Part shown: piece by piece, positions 1 through 10,552 of the stretch
Numbering within the stretch: the stretch's first letter is position 1
Layout of the letters: each line of letters begins with the position of its first letter
From: Rhodocollybia butyracea
Lineage: Eukaryota; Basidiomycota; Agaricomycetes; Agaricales; Omphalotaceae
Reading direction: 5' to 3'
DNA length: 39,875 nt
Assembly (NCBI GenBank): GCA_015501585.1
Contig: JADNRY010000539.1
Coordinates: 1 to 39,875, forward strand
Notes under the pieces: model-generated
Databases searched by the model: none
What the model saw: the letters and a program-made list of their open reading frames with translations, nothing else
What the model was told of the DNA's origin: nothing
Position numbers and translations under genes: made by a program

Positions 1-505
1 TGGTTCATGGTCCAACACCGGCAACGCTTTCGGCATACCGCGCCAAAGTGCTTGAGATTGATATCAGCACTGGCGGCGCGAAGAGGAACGTAAAAGAGAG
101 GTTTGCAAGGTCTTCCGGAGTGGCTCCGGGTAAAACTTCCTCTCCGATGAAAAAGGGTTCTCCAAACTCTTCCTCTCAAAATAATCCTTCACAGAATTCC
201 GGTTTTAACAAACTAACAACTCTTCCAAGGCTCCGGACAGCAACCAAAAAAGCCTTGGAACAACAACAACAAATCGGCCTTCAGGTTCTGGTTTCAACAA
301 ATCTGATCTTTGGTCAGCTCTGCACCAAAGCTTTACGCCAACCTTCTCGCCGCTGACGGATGACTTAAGCCTTCCAAAGTGGAATGCCAAAAGAAGGGAG
401 GCTGTGCATGATTTGTGGTGGAAAGCATAAAGCGGAGAATTGCAATAAGAAGAGGTCAGGGGATTCTCGTGCCCGGGCCACTTTGGACCGAGGAATCTGC
501 AACTA
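1..505 (+). pseudogene. Gag C-terminus with CCHC zinc knuckle (gypsy)
   Basis: Remnant of the nucleocapsid part of gag. At 405-443 the frame reads C-x2-C-x4-H-x4-C (core CMICGGKHKAENC), the classic retroviral/gypsy CCHC knuckle that binds element RNA. Upstream is a Ser/Asn/Gln-rich linker typical of the capsid-nucleocapsid joint, read in two different frames, so at least one indel has occurred. The knuckle frame terminates shortly after, near 503. The gag start is outside the window. Confidence 0.7.
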
Positions 506-559
506 ATCTGACCGATACCAGTTCGGAAAAATAGTCCGCAGCTCCTGGACCCTGTACAA

Positions 560-3227
560 AACGGGAGCTGCGTTTATCAGGTTTGTGCCTCTGGGGAAGT
601 CTATCTCAACGCATCCGCTCTTTCCAATTATGAACGATCACTTACAATTTCTTTATCTACTGAATTCCCTCTTCCCGAAGATTCCGATGAATCTTCCGTT
701 CTTTAAGGTTTATTACTCTCGTAGACTCCGGTTCTACCGATTGTTTCTTGATCCCCGTTATGTCAATTTAAACTCTATTCCAACCTCTTCGATTCGCAAT
801 CAATCTCCGACTCTTCGATGGTTCTCTTTCTCCAAAACCAATTTCCGAAGTTGCGACTTTGGAAGTTTGGTTTCCGTCCGGCGAGCTGCTACCTCTGGCA
901 TTTTATGTCACTTCTTTGGACTCATCTTGTAAAGCTGTTTTAGGATACAGTTTCTTGTCCTGCTACAATCCGTTGATTGACTGGGTCACCAGAACCATTA
1001 CTTTCCATAACACCAAGCACCCTGTTTCTGCTCAGACATCTTTGCTTTTCGGATCCGCGTTAGGACCGAAAGCACCGGTTTGCTCCACGAAACCACTACT
1101 ATCCCGATTCGGCCAGCACCTTTGCCGCCGACTCAAACTTGCACTCGCCAACCTCATCCTCTATCAGACAGGTTTCCTTTCAAACCAATCTATTCCTACC
1201 CTTCGGTTGCGCAAATGGCTTCGCGTTTAGAGACTCCTGAAGTTGATATCGCACTAGTCGGCACCGCCGCCTTCCATAAGCCTTGTCAAGATTCAGGTAG
1301 GGAACCGACCCTTCTCCGGGTTATTGACCCCGAAGTATCGGCACACTATGCAGCATCTGGTCCTTTGGCCAGGAGTGCTTCTTCCGAGGCACTTCCGATC
1401 CCTGCAGACTACCTTGACTTTGCCGACGTTTTTGATGAAGTCACGTCCGAGGTTCTTCCTGAACATCGTTCTTTTGACCTCAAGATTGATCTGGTGGAAG
1501 GTGCTGAGCCCCCGCTCGGTCGCCTTTACCCTCTCTCTCCAACAGAGCAGCAGGCTCTTTGCAATTTCTTGGATAAGCAACTTGCTACCAGTGTCATTCA
1601 ACCCTCTTCCTCTCCACATGGTGCTCCGGTCCTCTTTGTACCAAAGAAGGATGGTAAACTTTGGCTTTGTGTGGACTTCCAAGGATTGAACAAGATTACC
1701 AAGAAGGATCGCTACCCGCTGCCTCTAATCTCGGACCTTTTGGATGCTCCAAAAAAAGCTAAAATCTACACCAAACTCGACCTGGCCCACACCTATCATC
1801 TCGTCCGAATTGCCGATGGTGACGAATGGAAAACTACTTTTCGGACCCGATGGGGTTCCTACGAATGGTTAGTTATGCCCTTTGGTCTTACTAATGCTCC
1901 TGCGGCTTTTCAAAGGTTCATCAACAACATATTCTCGGACATGCTCAATGTCTGCGTCATAGTTTACCTGGACAACATCCTCATCTATTCCGACAATCCA
2001 GAACAGCACTTGGAACACGTCCGCGAAGTCCTTTGGCAGCTCCGTGTAAACAGCCTTTTTCTCAATCCTGCAAAGTGCTTCTGGTCGGTCAATACAGTTG
2101 AATATCTCGATTACATTCTCTCTCTCCGGCAGGATTGACCATGGCCGAAGATAAGGTTAAAGCTATTGTTGACTGGCCGGTTCCCCGTAAAGTCAAAGAC
2201 ATCCAATCTTTTCTCGGGTTCGCTAATTTCTACCGATGTTTTATTTATAATTATAGCGACATCGTCGTACCAATGACTCGGCTTACCCGGAAGGGTGTGG
2301 CATGGCTCTGGTCTTCGGCATGTCAGGATTCCTTCGAAAAACTCAAGTATGCCTTCACACATGCACCCATTCTCACACATTGGGAACCAAATTGTCCACT
2401 TATCGTGGAAACCGATGCTTCCGACTATGCCTTAGCGGCTATCCTCTCGATCCGACTCTCAGATGGAGAAATCCATCCAATCGCTTTCCTCTCTCGACCT
2501 TCCAGGCCACCGAGCTCAACTACGATACTCACAACAAAGAGCTCTTAGCCATTTTCGAGGCTTTTAAAGCCTGGCGGCACTACCTCAAAGGCTCGGAGAC
2601 CCGATCGATGTTGTTACCGATCACAAGAACCTCGAGTATTTCTCTACTACTAAAGTACTAACTCGGCGACAGGTTCGGTGGTCCGAATACCTTCACACTT
2701 TCAACATGATCATTCGGTTCCGACCCGGAAAGCTTGGTGAGAAACCGGACTCCATCACTAGACGTTGGGACGTCTACCCAAAAGAGGGGGATAACGGCTA
2801 CGCGCAAGTTAATCCACACAACTTCAGACCTATCTTTACTAATGAGCAATTGACCGCGTCGCTCCGAGCTACCTTCCTTGAAGGACCGGCTCTCCGAGCT
2901 TCCATTGTTATGGACATCAACTCACTTCACCAGTCCATTTGGTCTTCCCTTTTGCTCAATCCTCAGTCAGTACAAGGTCTTGAGCTTGCAAAAGCTCCGA
3001 CCGACTCCTGATGGAAACTAGGTGCTGATGGTCTATTACGATTAGATGATCAGATATTCGTTCCTGACAATTCCGACCTGCGACTTCAGGTTTTATGATA
3101 CTTTCATGACCATCCTCTCTCTGGTCATTTCGGTCAAAATCGGACCCTAGAGGCTATCCGATGCCAATACACTTGGCCCAAGATTCGGACCTTTGTTAGG
3201 GACTATGTCTCTTCTTGCACTGTATGC
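560..3227 (+). pseudogene. Protease-RT-RNase H-integrase N-terminus, broken
   Basis: First part of gypsy pol. The aspartic protease signature (VDSGST) begins near 721. The RT runs in one frame at about 1500-2138, with PVLFVPKKDGK, the palm motif FTKLDL-like (KIYTKLDLAH) and VMPFGLTNAPAAFQ. The catalytic box, however, reads YLDN rather than YxDD. RNase H follows (WPVPRKVKDIQSFLGFANF, then DASDYALAA), with a frame change near 2500. Stops occur near 3009 and 3096. The segment ends in the integrase zinc finger (HPLSGHFG...SSCTVC), interrupted exactly after the last Cys by the foldback element. Function as a polymerase is very unlikely because a catalytic Asp is lost and the frame is broken. Confidence 0.85.
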
Positions 3228-3246
3228 AGTCACCCAATGCAGGTCC

Positions 3247-4697
3247 AACATATAAATACACCCAGTAGTTACTCTGGGGAATAATTTACTAAGGCCAGTA
3301 AGCTACTGTACTGCCAGTACTGGGGGAATAAAAATATCAACTCGGTAGTCAGCTGGTACGCATTTGATAAGGTCATGTGACTCGTCGATTGCAGATTTGT
3401 GTGGCTGCACGAAAATGGGTGGTTTACAGGCCAAATATGGATATTTCTGGGATGGTAGCTAGCCCAAAAAAGACTATATATAATATATTAATATTTGAGC
3501 ACTACTCCGAGGTGGATTAGGCACCATAAGGGGATGGATTGCATCGAAAAATCTAGATGACGTTTGGTCAAAGCTGGCTGAGCATTACCAAATTGGGTAA
3601 TGCCATCAAAACAGTAAAAGCGGCCTAAAAGCCTGCTTGTACATGGATATTCTGCCCTGTAAGAGTGCAGATAGGATCTTTATATATATAAGAGGTCCCT
3701 GAAGCGAGATTACAGCGATAGCTGCGGTCAAAGCTGTTTTATTACCATATTTAGAATGCCAGCAAAGCGGCCTAAAAGCTTGTTTATGCTTGGGTATTCT
3801 ACCTAATAGCAGTCTACAGAGTGTTTATAGATGTACAGTAGGTACCTAAAGCAAAATTGAAGCAGCTATATGGTGTAATAGTAGCACTGCTTCGATGTTT
3901 GGGTCTGTGGCTGTGCTGTGAAAAATCGAAATAAAAGTAGGGATGTTCAATATACTAGTGGTGCAGGCATGGTTTCTACATAGTAGATATATACTGAAGC
4001 GAAATTAGAGCATTCTATGGCAAGAATAAGCTGTAATTGCCAGCTCTAGGCCGGAGGAGGTCAAAGCTGTATGACCAAATAGGGAAATATATGCATTACA
4101 TACAGGTGGTGTTGAGTCGAAGTTGGGCTCATTAATGGCATGGCCTCTCAAGGTTTGAGGTCAGGAGTACATATCTGAGTAGTGTAGTATACTAGCTACA
4201 CCCACCAGGTGTTATATTTGGCAATATGTGGGCAGGAGGATGTACATGGAGTGATCAATGGTGAGTAACCATCAAAATTCGCTTTTTTGAGGAATTAAAT
4301 ACTAATAATGAGTGTCTATGCGCAGGTAGGACCTCAAAGCTCGGTAGGTATACTCTCCTACATAGTATACACTCGATCCGTGTCCAAAAACCATTTATAT
4401 GGCACCAGAGGCGATGGTATACACTGATCTTTATTGATTTTGCCTCAAAACTCGATTTTTTGAGGAATTAGCATGGAATATTGGGGCCTTGAGAGTAGCC
4501 AGGGAGCTTAAACGTTGTATATAGACTGCACTACATAGTAGTAGTCTTCGCCATATGCAAGAACGATTTATACAGCACCTGAAGCGACAGTATACCCTGA
4601 TCTGTGTGGAATGTGCCAAAAAATGCAATTTTGAGGAAATAAAACATGAATAGGGTGTGCTGTAGGTCTCAGACAGTACTAGAAACTTGGGGATCAT
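3247..4697 (+). repeat. Left arm of the foldback inverted repeat
   Basis: Begins AACATATAAATAC and continues base for base, with minor differences, as the reverse complement of 4878-6329. Inside the arm there are diverged direct repeats of roughly 150 bp: a GCGGCCTAAAAGC motif recurs at about 3621 and 3769, and a GGTCAAAGCTG motif recurs near 3569, 3727 and 4061. The arm itself therefore seems to have grown by tandem duplication before or during inversion. Confidence 0.85.
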
Positions 4698-4877
4698 GTC
4701 TTCGGATCATACTAGATGACTTCAAAGTGTTATTTCTACATCTGGGTATCTCGATGGCAGGATAGGTTATTAAGTGCACACTAGGATATCTCGACTTGAC
4801 TCAAAGTTCAGATCGTGACATTGAGATGTACAGACTCGGAATTTTTGCGCTGGAGGGCCTCTATATGATTCGAATAC

Positions 4878-6329
4878 ATGATATCCAAGTTTTTAGCACT
4901 GTCTGAGACCTACAGCACACCCTATTCATGTTTTATTTCCTCAAAATCGTATTTTTTGGCACATTCCATACAGATCAGGGTATACTGTCGCTTCAGGTGC
5001 TGTATAAATCGCTCTTGCATATCGCAAAGACTACTATTATGTAGTGCAGTCTATATACAACGTTTTGGCTCCCTGGCTACTCTCAAGGCCCCAATATTCC
5101 ATGCTAATTCCTCAAAAAATCGAGTTTTGAGGCAAAACCAATAAAGATCAGTGTATACCATCGCCTCTGGTGCCATATAAATGGTTCTTGGACACGGATC
5201 GAGTGTATACTATGTAGGAGAGTGTACCTACCGAGCTTTGAGGTCCTACCTGCACGTAGACACTCATTATTAGTATTTAATTCCTCAAAAATGCGAATTT
5301 TGATGGTTACTCACCATTGATCACTCCATGTACATCCTCCTGCCCACATATTGCCAAATATAACACCTGGAGGGCGTAGCTAGTATACTACACTACTCAG
5401 ATATGTACTCTTGACCTCAAACCTTGAGAGGCCATGCCATTACTGAGCCCAACTTCGACTCAACACCACCTGTATGTAATGCATATATTTCCCTATTTGG
5501 TCATACAGCTTTGACCTCCTCAGGCCTAGAGCTGGCAATTACAGCTTATTCTTGCCATAGAATGCTCTAATTTCGCTTCAGGTATATATCTACTATGTAG
5601 AAACCATGCCTGCACCACTAGTATATTGAACATCCCTACTTTTATTTCGATTTTTCACAGCACAGCCACAGACCCAAACATCGAAGCAGTGCTACTATTA
5701 CACCATATAGCTGCTTCAATTTTGCTTTAGGTACCTACTGTACATCTATAAACACTCTGTAGACTGCTATTAGGTAGAATACCCAAGCATAAACAAGCTT
5801 TTAGGCCGCTTTGCTGGCATTCTAAATATGGTAATAAAACAGCTTTGACCGCAGCTATCGCTGTAATCTCGCTTCAGGGACCTCTTATATATATAAAGAT
5901 CCTATCTGCACTCTTACAGGGCAGAATATCCATGTACAAGCAGGCTTTTAGGCCGCTTTTACTGTTTTGATGGCATTACCCAATTTGGTAATGCTCAGCC
6001 AGCTTTGACCAAACGTCATCTAGATTTTTCGATGCAATCCATCCCCTTATGGTGCCTAATCCACCTCGGAGTAGTGCTCAAATATTAATATATTATATAT
6101 AGTCTTTTTTGGGCTAGCTACCATCCCAGAAATATCCATATTTGGCCTGTAAACCACCCATTTTCGTGCAGCCACACAAATCTGCAATCGACGAGTCACA
6201 TGACCTTATCAAATGCGTACCAGCTGACTACCGAGTTGATATTTTTATTCCCCCAGTACTGGCAGTACAGTAGCTTACTGGCCTTAGTAAATTATTCCCC
6301 AGAGTAACTACTGGGGGTATTTATATGTT
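4878..6329 (-). repeat. Right arm of the foldback inverted repeat
   Basis: Reverse-complement copy of the left arm. An example of divergence is a few changed bases within the block just before GTGTTAT (about 4200 in the left arm, about 5370 in the right arm). The two arms are otherwise close to identical, so the inversion is fairly young or is kept uniform by gene conversion. The unique loop 4698-4877 shows no ORF or motif that I recognise. Confidence 0.85.
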
Positions 6330-6345
6330 ACAACTGAACCGGCTG

Positions 6346-7480
6346 ATGCGGTCGAAACAAGTCTCGCCGACATCGGCCGTACAGACTACTCAAACCTCTT
6401 CCGGTTCCGACTCGACCTTGGGATTCAATTTCTATGGATTTCATTGAACAACTTCCGGACTCCGATGGCTATACCGCTATCTTGGTTATTGTGGATCGCG
6501 CTTCGAAGCAAGCCATTTTTATTCCTACTTACGACATTATCACCTCCGAGCAACTTGCTGAGTTGTTCGTCTTGCATGTTTTCTCTAAGCACGGAGTTCC
6601 CTCGCACGTTACATCGGACCGAGGTTCCAAATTTGTGTCTGCATTCTTCCGAGCTCTTGGAGAAGCTCTCTCTATGACACTCCACTATACTTCGGGTTAT
6701 CATCCGGAGGCCGATGGACAGACGGAACGAGTCAATCAGACTCTGGAGCAATACATTTGGATCTACTGTTCCTATCAGCAGGACAATTGGGCTAAACTCT
6801 TGGCTATTGCCGAGTTCGCTTACAATAACGCTCCGAACGCCTCAACCGGCATTTCTCCCTTCTTTGCTAACAAGGGCTATCATCCCAACATCACCGTTTG
6901 TCCCGAGATCGACATTTGGTCTGATCTTGCACAAGATTTTGTGGTCAATCTAGATGAGCTTCATTCCTTCCTCCGAGATGAGATACTTAATGCACAAAAA
7001 CGCTACAAGGAAAAAGCCGATTGGAAACGCATTCCTCATCCTGAATATCCGATCGGATCCGAGGTCTTTGTTCTGGCAAAACACATCCGAACTACTCGGC
7101 CGACCGAGAAGTTCGCCGAAAAGTATCTTGGTCCTTTCAAGGTCCTTGAGCGCTCCGGCTCCCTTTCCTATAAGCTCCAACTCCCGGACTACCTTTGCCG
7201 AATCCATCTGGTGTTCCATGTATCACAACTTGAACCTTCGATTCCAAACTCGATTCCGAATCGGATTCAGCCACCTCCCCACCAATTGAAGTTGATGGTG
7301 AAGAAGAATACAATGTGGCGGAAATCCTCGACTCGAAGATCGACGAAGATACAAACATTGTCCTCTACGATACTACATCCGATGGGCTGGTTACAAAGGA
7401 ACCGATGACAAGTTTGCTTGGATTGCGGCCGACGAGCTACATGCCGATGAACTAGTTCCAGCATTCCACCTTCGGTAGCC
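6346..7480 (+). pseudogene. Gypsy integrase core plus chromodomain-like tail
   Basis: Second half of the split integrase. The catalytic D,D35E residues are visible: Asp in MDFIEQLP (from 6434), Asp in TSDRGSKF (about 6614), and Glu in HPEADGQTERVNQT (about 6730). The GPF/Y module is seen as KYLGPFKVLERSG (about 7120). After a frame change near 7280, a chromodomain-like segment follows (EEEYNVAEILDSK, then GYKGTDDKFAWIAADELHADELVPAFH), ending at a TAG near 7478. Chromodomains steer chromoviruses to heterochromatin. The region looks well preserved but is cut off from its N-terminal finger by 3.1 kb and has a frame break in the tail. Confidence 0.85.
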
Positions 7481-7944
7481 GAGCAAACCCGGACCTACTT
7501 AGTCCTTTGTGTGTACTTATACTTTTTCATTTTTACATCACTTTTCCAAGCGTCCAACAATGGACGTTAGAGGGGTTCAATTGCCGTGATAGCAAATTGA
7601 GTGATCACCCTTTCTCTTATCATTTTCTTTTCAAAGTCATTCCGACTTTTCTGATTCCGGCTTTGGCCGCATTTAAACTCACTTTAATCCTTACATTTCA
7701 CTCAAGTTTAAAAACAAAACTTTTCTATATTATATACAATTACTTTTATGCCCTTACGGGCCGACAGCTTTCTGTACAGTAAAACAAAAAATCCAAGAAA
7801 CTACAAAAGTCCAAAAAATTATTACGAAGGCCCGAGGCTTTGGCCGACAGTTCTCTACCTACTCTTCCTCTCCCTCTCCATCTTCATCACCTCTTCTTCA
7901 GCTTCTTTGGCTCTGGTGTGTCGTTGCCGTTGTCATCATTGTCG
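7481..7944. other. Gypsy interval between pol and antisense ORF
   Basis: No gene is seen here. The stretch is pyrimidine-rich on the plus strand and belongs to the chromovirus 3' untranslated part. Short open frames lack recognisable motifs. Confidence 0.5.
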
Positions 7945-8618
7945 TCACCATGGTCGGGGACGGAGGATCATCCTCGGGACCTGAGTCAGGGACCTACAAT
8001 GGGTTAGAAAAGAAAAAACTTTCAAGTCCCAAACGGACTCACCCTTGCGGCCGACTTCGGCGCCACCCTCTTCCTCTTCAACCCACTCGGGGTACTCGGC
8101 CCCGCGACATTTTCCTTCTCCCCTTCCTGCTGGCGCCGCCATCCTTTTCTCTCTCTCCTTGCTCGCCTTTTCATCGGCCGACGCTGCCTTGGACTTGGCA
8201 ATTTCATACACCCGGAGAGTCTCGGCCATCCGCTTCTCCTTGGCCTTCCTCTCTCGCTCAGCCTTTTCGCTGGCTTCCCTCGCTGCCCTCTCCGCCTCCC
8301 TCTGCTGCTCTTCAACAAATAAACGGAGCCGCTCGGCTTCCGCTGCTGCTGCTGCTGCGGCCTCCTCCTGTCGCTTTTTCCCCTTCTTTGCCGCACGCTC
8401 GGCTGCCTTCCTCTCGAGTAAAGCCTTCGCTTCCGCTGCTGCTTCCTCGGCCTTCCTGAATTCCTCGTCGCCTCCTCCTGTCGCTTTTTCCCCTTCTTTG
8501 CCGCACGCTCGGCTGCCTTCCTCTCGAGTAAAGCCTTCGCTTCCGCTGCTGCTTCCTCGGCCTTCCTGAATTCCTCGTCGGAGTCGTCGGATACGTGAGA
8601 GTTGGCGCGAGAAGTCAT
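7945..8618 (-). pseudogene. Antisense coiled-coil ORF inside the gypsy element
   Basis: Read on the minus strand, an ATG at 8616-8618 opens a highly charged Glu/Lys/Ala protein (start MTSRANSHVSDDSDEEF, then EEAAAEAKALLERKAAERAA) that looks like one long coiled coil. The original frame continues through EAERLRLFVEEQQREAERAA and MAETLRVYEIAKSK to about 7945. A 110-bp tandem duplication (8361-8580) shifts the frame after about 50 codons, so this copy is broken. It lies between pol and the LTR, opposite in direction to pol. Antisense ORFs at that position are known from some plant gypsy elements; whether this protein belongs to the element or is a captured host exon cannot be told from one copy. 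No catalytic motif is seen. Confidence 0.5.
8361..8580. repeat. 110-bp perfect-looking tandem duplication
   Basis: The block at 8361-8470 is repeated at 8471-8580, both starting CCTCCTCCTGTCGC and ending TTCCTCGTCG. I see no mismatches. Because 110 is not a multiple of three it frameshifts the antisense coiled-coil ORF. A GCT/GCTGCTG run just upstream (8341-8360) could have promoted slippage. Confidence 0.9.
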
Positions 8619-8857
8619 GGTAATAGTAAAATGATGGGGGTACTTAGAGAAATTTTGGATTTTGGCACGACCTTATATACCCAGGCGCTTAGACTCTATA
8701 GGATCACAGGAACAATAAGCGGAGATCTCGGTGACGTCTTAGAATCTTCTAGACTTTCTCACATCACGGTGACCCTGACTCTCGGCTGACACCCTATCAG
8801 TCTGACTTCAGCTCTGGACTTAGAGGCTTTCGAAGGCTCAAGCCTAAGAGGGGATAC

Positions 8858-9310
8858 TGTTACGACCATGCCGCATCAGCATCCCTCAGATCATCGCCGG
8901 ATCACCTCTACTATCATCCCAGCACCATTCCGATTCCATCCCGTCTATTTCCGTCATCTTATCTCTTTTCATTATCTTCCTATCTTATCTCTTATCTTCG
9001 TCCAATGACGTACCGCCATCGGACCTTTCGGATTACTTTCTAATTGGTTCTTATTATCTTTCGATTATATTCCCTTTCCGATCTATTGAGTATAATTGTC
9101 TTATGATTGTATTACTTACTTCGGTCTTCCATATACGTTTCCGACTATTGTCTTCTACCGATCCGGAAGCCCTGGACTCTTAGTATATAAGTAGTACAAC
9201 CTTGTACAGTAGTCCTCAGTTTAAATATCAACTTGGATAAACCAGACCTTCTGTCCGACTAAGTTCCGCCCTAGTCTATCTTTCTTCCGTCTTACTCGTC
9301 GGCCGTTACA
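8858..9310 (+). repeat. Gypsy LTR with polypurine tract upstream
   Basis: Starts TGTTACGACC directly after the purine run AAGAGGGGATAC and ends CGTTACA, giving near-inverted termini (TGTTACG/CGTTACA). A TATA box (TATATAAG, 9184-9191) lies where an LTR promoter should be. The upstream purine tract marks it as a 3' LTR of a plus-strand element. The bases after it (9311-9484) still look gypsy-like, with a Ser-rich gag-like frame, so it may instead join two elements that share one LTR. No second copy is in the window to fix the borders. Confidence 0.65.
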
Positions 9311-9484
9311 TTGGCCGAATCTATCTTTGTCTCCTGAACTTCATCTCATGACGAGGGTCTAGCTAATAGCTATACCGCACGTCCCACTTCTTCTTCAATC
9401 TCCGATATCGGTCCGAGACCTACTTTGTCAATACATACCTTTCGGATACCGATCGGATCCCTTCGGTCTTGCACAATCTTAACA
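9311..9484 (+). other. Possible gag-start fragment after the LTR
   Basis: The first bases after the LTR (TTGGCCGAATC) could be a primer-binding site beginning TGGCC. A short open frame follows with TSSSISDIGPRPT, the low-complexity composition of gypsy gag N-termini. It ends where copia sequence on the other strand begins. This is suggestive only. Confidence 0.3.
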
Positions 9485-10190
9485 AGCGGCAAACATGGAC
9501 GAGCGTGTTCCAATGAGGAGGTCCCTGATTCTGTGAGAACCTAGATAAGTCATTTGTCTTGAAAGCCAAATCCATTCTACAAGCTCCTTGACTGAACTGG
9601 ATTCCCCCAAGATTTCCCAAAAAGGCTTGTCCTTCATGAAAAAGTGTTCTTCATCATTCTGGGGGCATTGGTCTAGCGAAAGTATGAGTCCCGGAGGGTA
9701 AGGCATCAATTTTGGTTTGAGTTTGTGGAGGCTGTATCTTGTTAAAAGCTGAGTCCAGTAGCCTGGCATTGAAAGAGTGGCCGTCCCTGACTCCCTGTCA
9801 TGCACAAGTTTCATTCCAAGTGCAAAATGAACAGTGGAGTCGGTCTCCTTGATTCAATACTTCTCTCCAATCTCCTTCTTTGCCAGCTCCATCTCTTCTT
9901 TAGACGACAACCCACCAAGAGTATTGTTGGTGTAGGTCCCTGTCATGGTCTCACCTGTGTCTGACTTTTGAGTCCTCACACATTGGTCAGCCTGGGAGCA
10001 ATAATACCCAAGATCCTTGTATGATGCGTCCAACATTTTCCACCAGTTCTTTCCTGCCTGCATACTTCCATATAGCAACTTCTTCAATCTCATCACCTTC
10101 CCACTTGCTTGGCCCTTGTATCCTTCAGGAGGTCAGATGTACATCTCCTCCTTCATATCAGCGTTCAGGTAGGCGGAAGCAAAGTCACAC
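9485..10190 (-). pseudogene. Ty1/copia reverse transcriptase remnant
   Basis: On the minus strand the reading is DFASAYLNADMKEEMY (about 10140-10188), then PPEGYKG, MRLKKLLYGSMQAGKNWW (about 10040-10096), a decayed catalytic region, KLVHDRESGTATLSM (about 9814), LSLDQCP and SRFSQNQGPPHWNTLVHVCR (about 9490-9560). This is the conserved order of copia RT. A TGA interrupts the frame just before PPEGY, and the expected YVDD box reads as YTNNT, so catalysis is lost. The 5' part is replaced by the inverted-repeat element at 10190, the 3' part by gypsy-like sequence at 9485. Confidence 0.8.
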
Positions 10191-10552
10191 TGGGGGCATT
10201 CACCATGGCACCTGAAAACCAGGTGCATTCATATCACCTAGGCGGGCACCTTGAAGCTCACCTGGAAATCAGGGCACCACCTGTCACACATTTGAATAGT
10301 GATCTGGGAATCAAGATCAATGGATCTCAGCATGACTTGATCTAATCATTTCCGGCCTGTCAGTATAAGCTCACGTGATATTTGCGAGCTGGCTCCCAAA
10401 TATCATGTGATCTCTGGTGTTAAAACTGAGATCTCGCATTTTGGTGCCCATATTATACATCATATAAATAGAATTATATTATCATCAGTAAGTCAGTAAG
10501 TTCTAGTAAAACCCAAGTATTAGTTGGATTGGGAGGTACATGATGTGAACCA
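10188..10552 (+). repeat. Left inverted repeat of the 2-kb element
   Basis: Reverse-complement partner of 11848-12185. It carries an extra segment of roughly 30-40 bp that the right copy lacks. That segment forms most of a hairpin with 14-nt arms at 10371-10384 and 10397-10410 (one mismatch). A TATA box (CATATAAATAG) lies near 10462. Confidence 0.75.

Larger units (their letters stand above)
3228..6345. mobile_element. Palindromic foldback element inserted in gypsy integrase
   Basis: A 3.1-kb element that is almost entirely one inverted repeat. The arm at about 3247-4697 is matched in reverse complement by about 4878-6329, leaving a unique spacer of about 180 bp. Arms are about 1,450 bp and differ by scattered substitutions and short indels. 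The tetranucleotide ATGC occurs immediately left (3224-3227) and right (6346-6349). Removing the element plus one ATGC restores the expected integrase order C-T-V-C-G-R-N-K, so I take ATGC as the target duplication. No transposase, RT or other recognisable protein is encoded. The two mirror-image 88-codon ORFs are by-products of the palindrome. Outer ends (about 19 and 16 bp) are not complementary. The superfamily is unknown; a non-autonomous foldback/MULE-like DNA element is one possibility. Confidence 0.8.
1..9310 (+). mobile_element. Ty3/gypsy chromovirus remnant, 5' end outside window
   Basis: A plus-strand LTR retrotransposon whose 5' LTR and most of gag lie before base 1. In order I can read a gag zinc knuckle (405-443), a DSGST protease site (about 724), reverse transcriptase (about 1500-2130), RNase H (to about 2700), the HHCC zinc-binding integrase N-terminus (to 3227), then, after a foldback insertion at 3228-6345, the integrase core and a chromodomain-like tail (6346-7480). 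A 1.4-kb interval with an antisense ORF follows, then a polypurine tract at about 8846-8857 and an LTR at 8858-9310. The order PR-RT-RH-IN-chromodomain is diagnostic of chromoviruses. Several frameshifts and stops make it non-autonomous. That the LTR belongs to the same copy is inferred from order and polypurine tract, since no second LTR is visible. Confidence 0.8.

Noticed and set aside
4431..5144. Two 88-codon ORFs on opposite strands (4431-4697 minus, 4878-5144 plus) with almost the same protein
   Set aside because: They are mirror images produced by the palindrome. Composition is not protein-like, and no start context or motif supports them.
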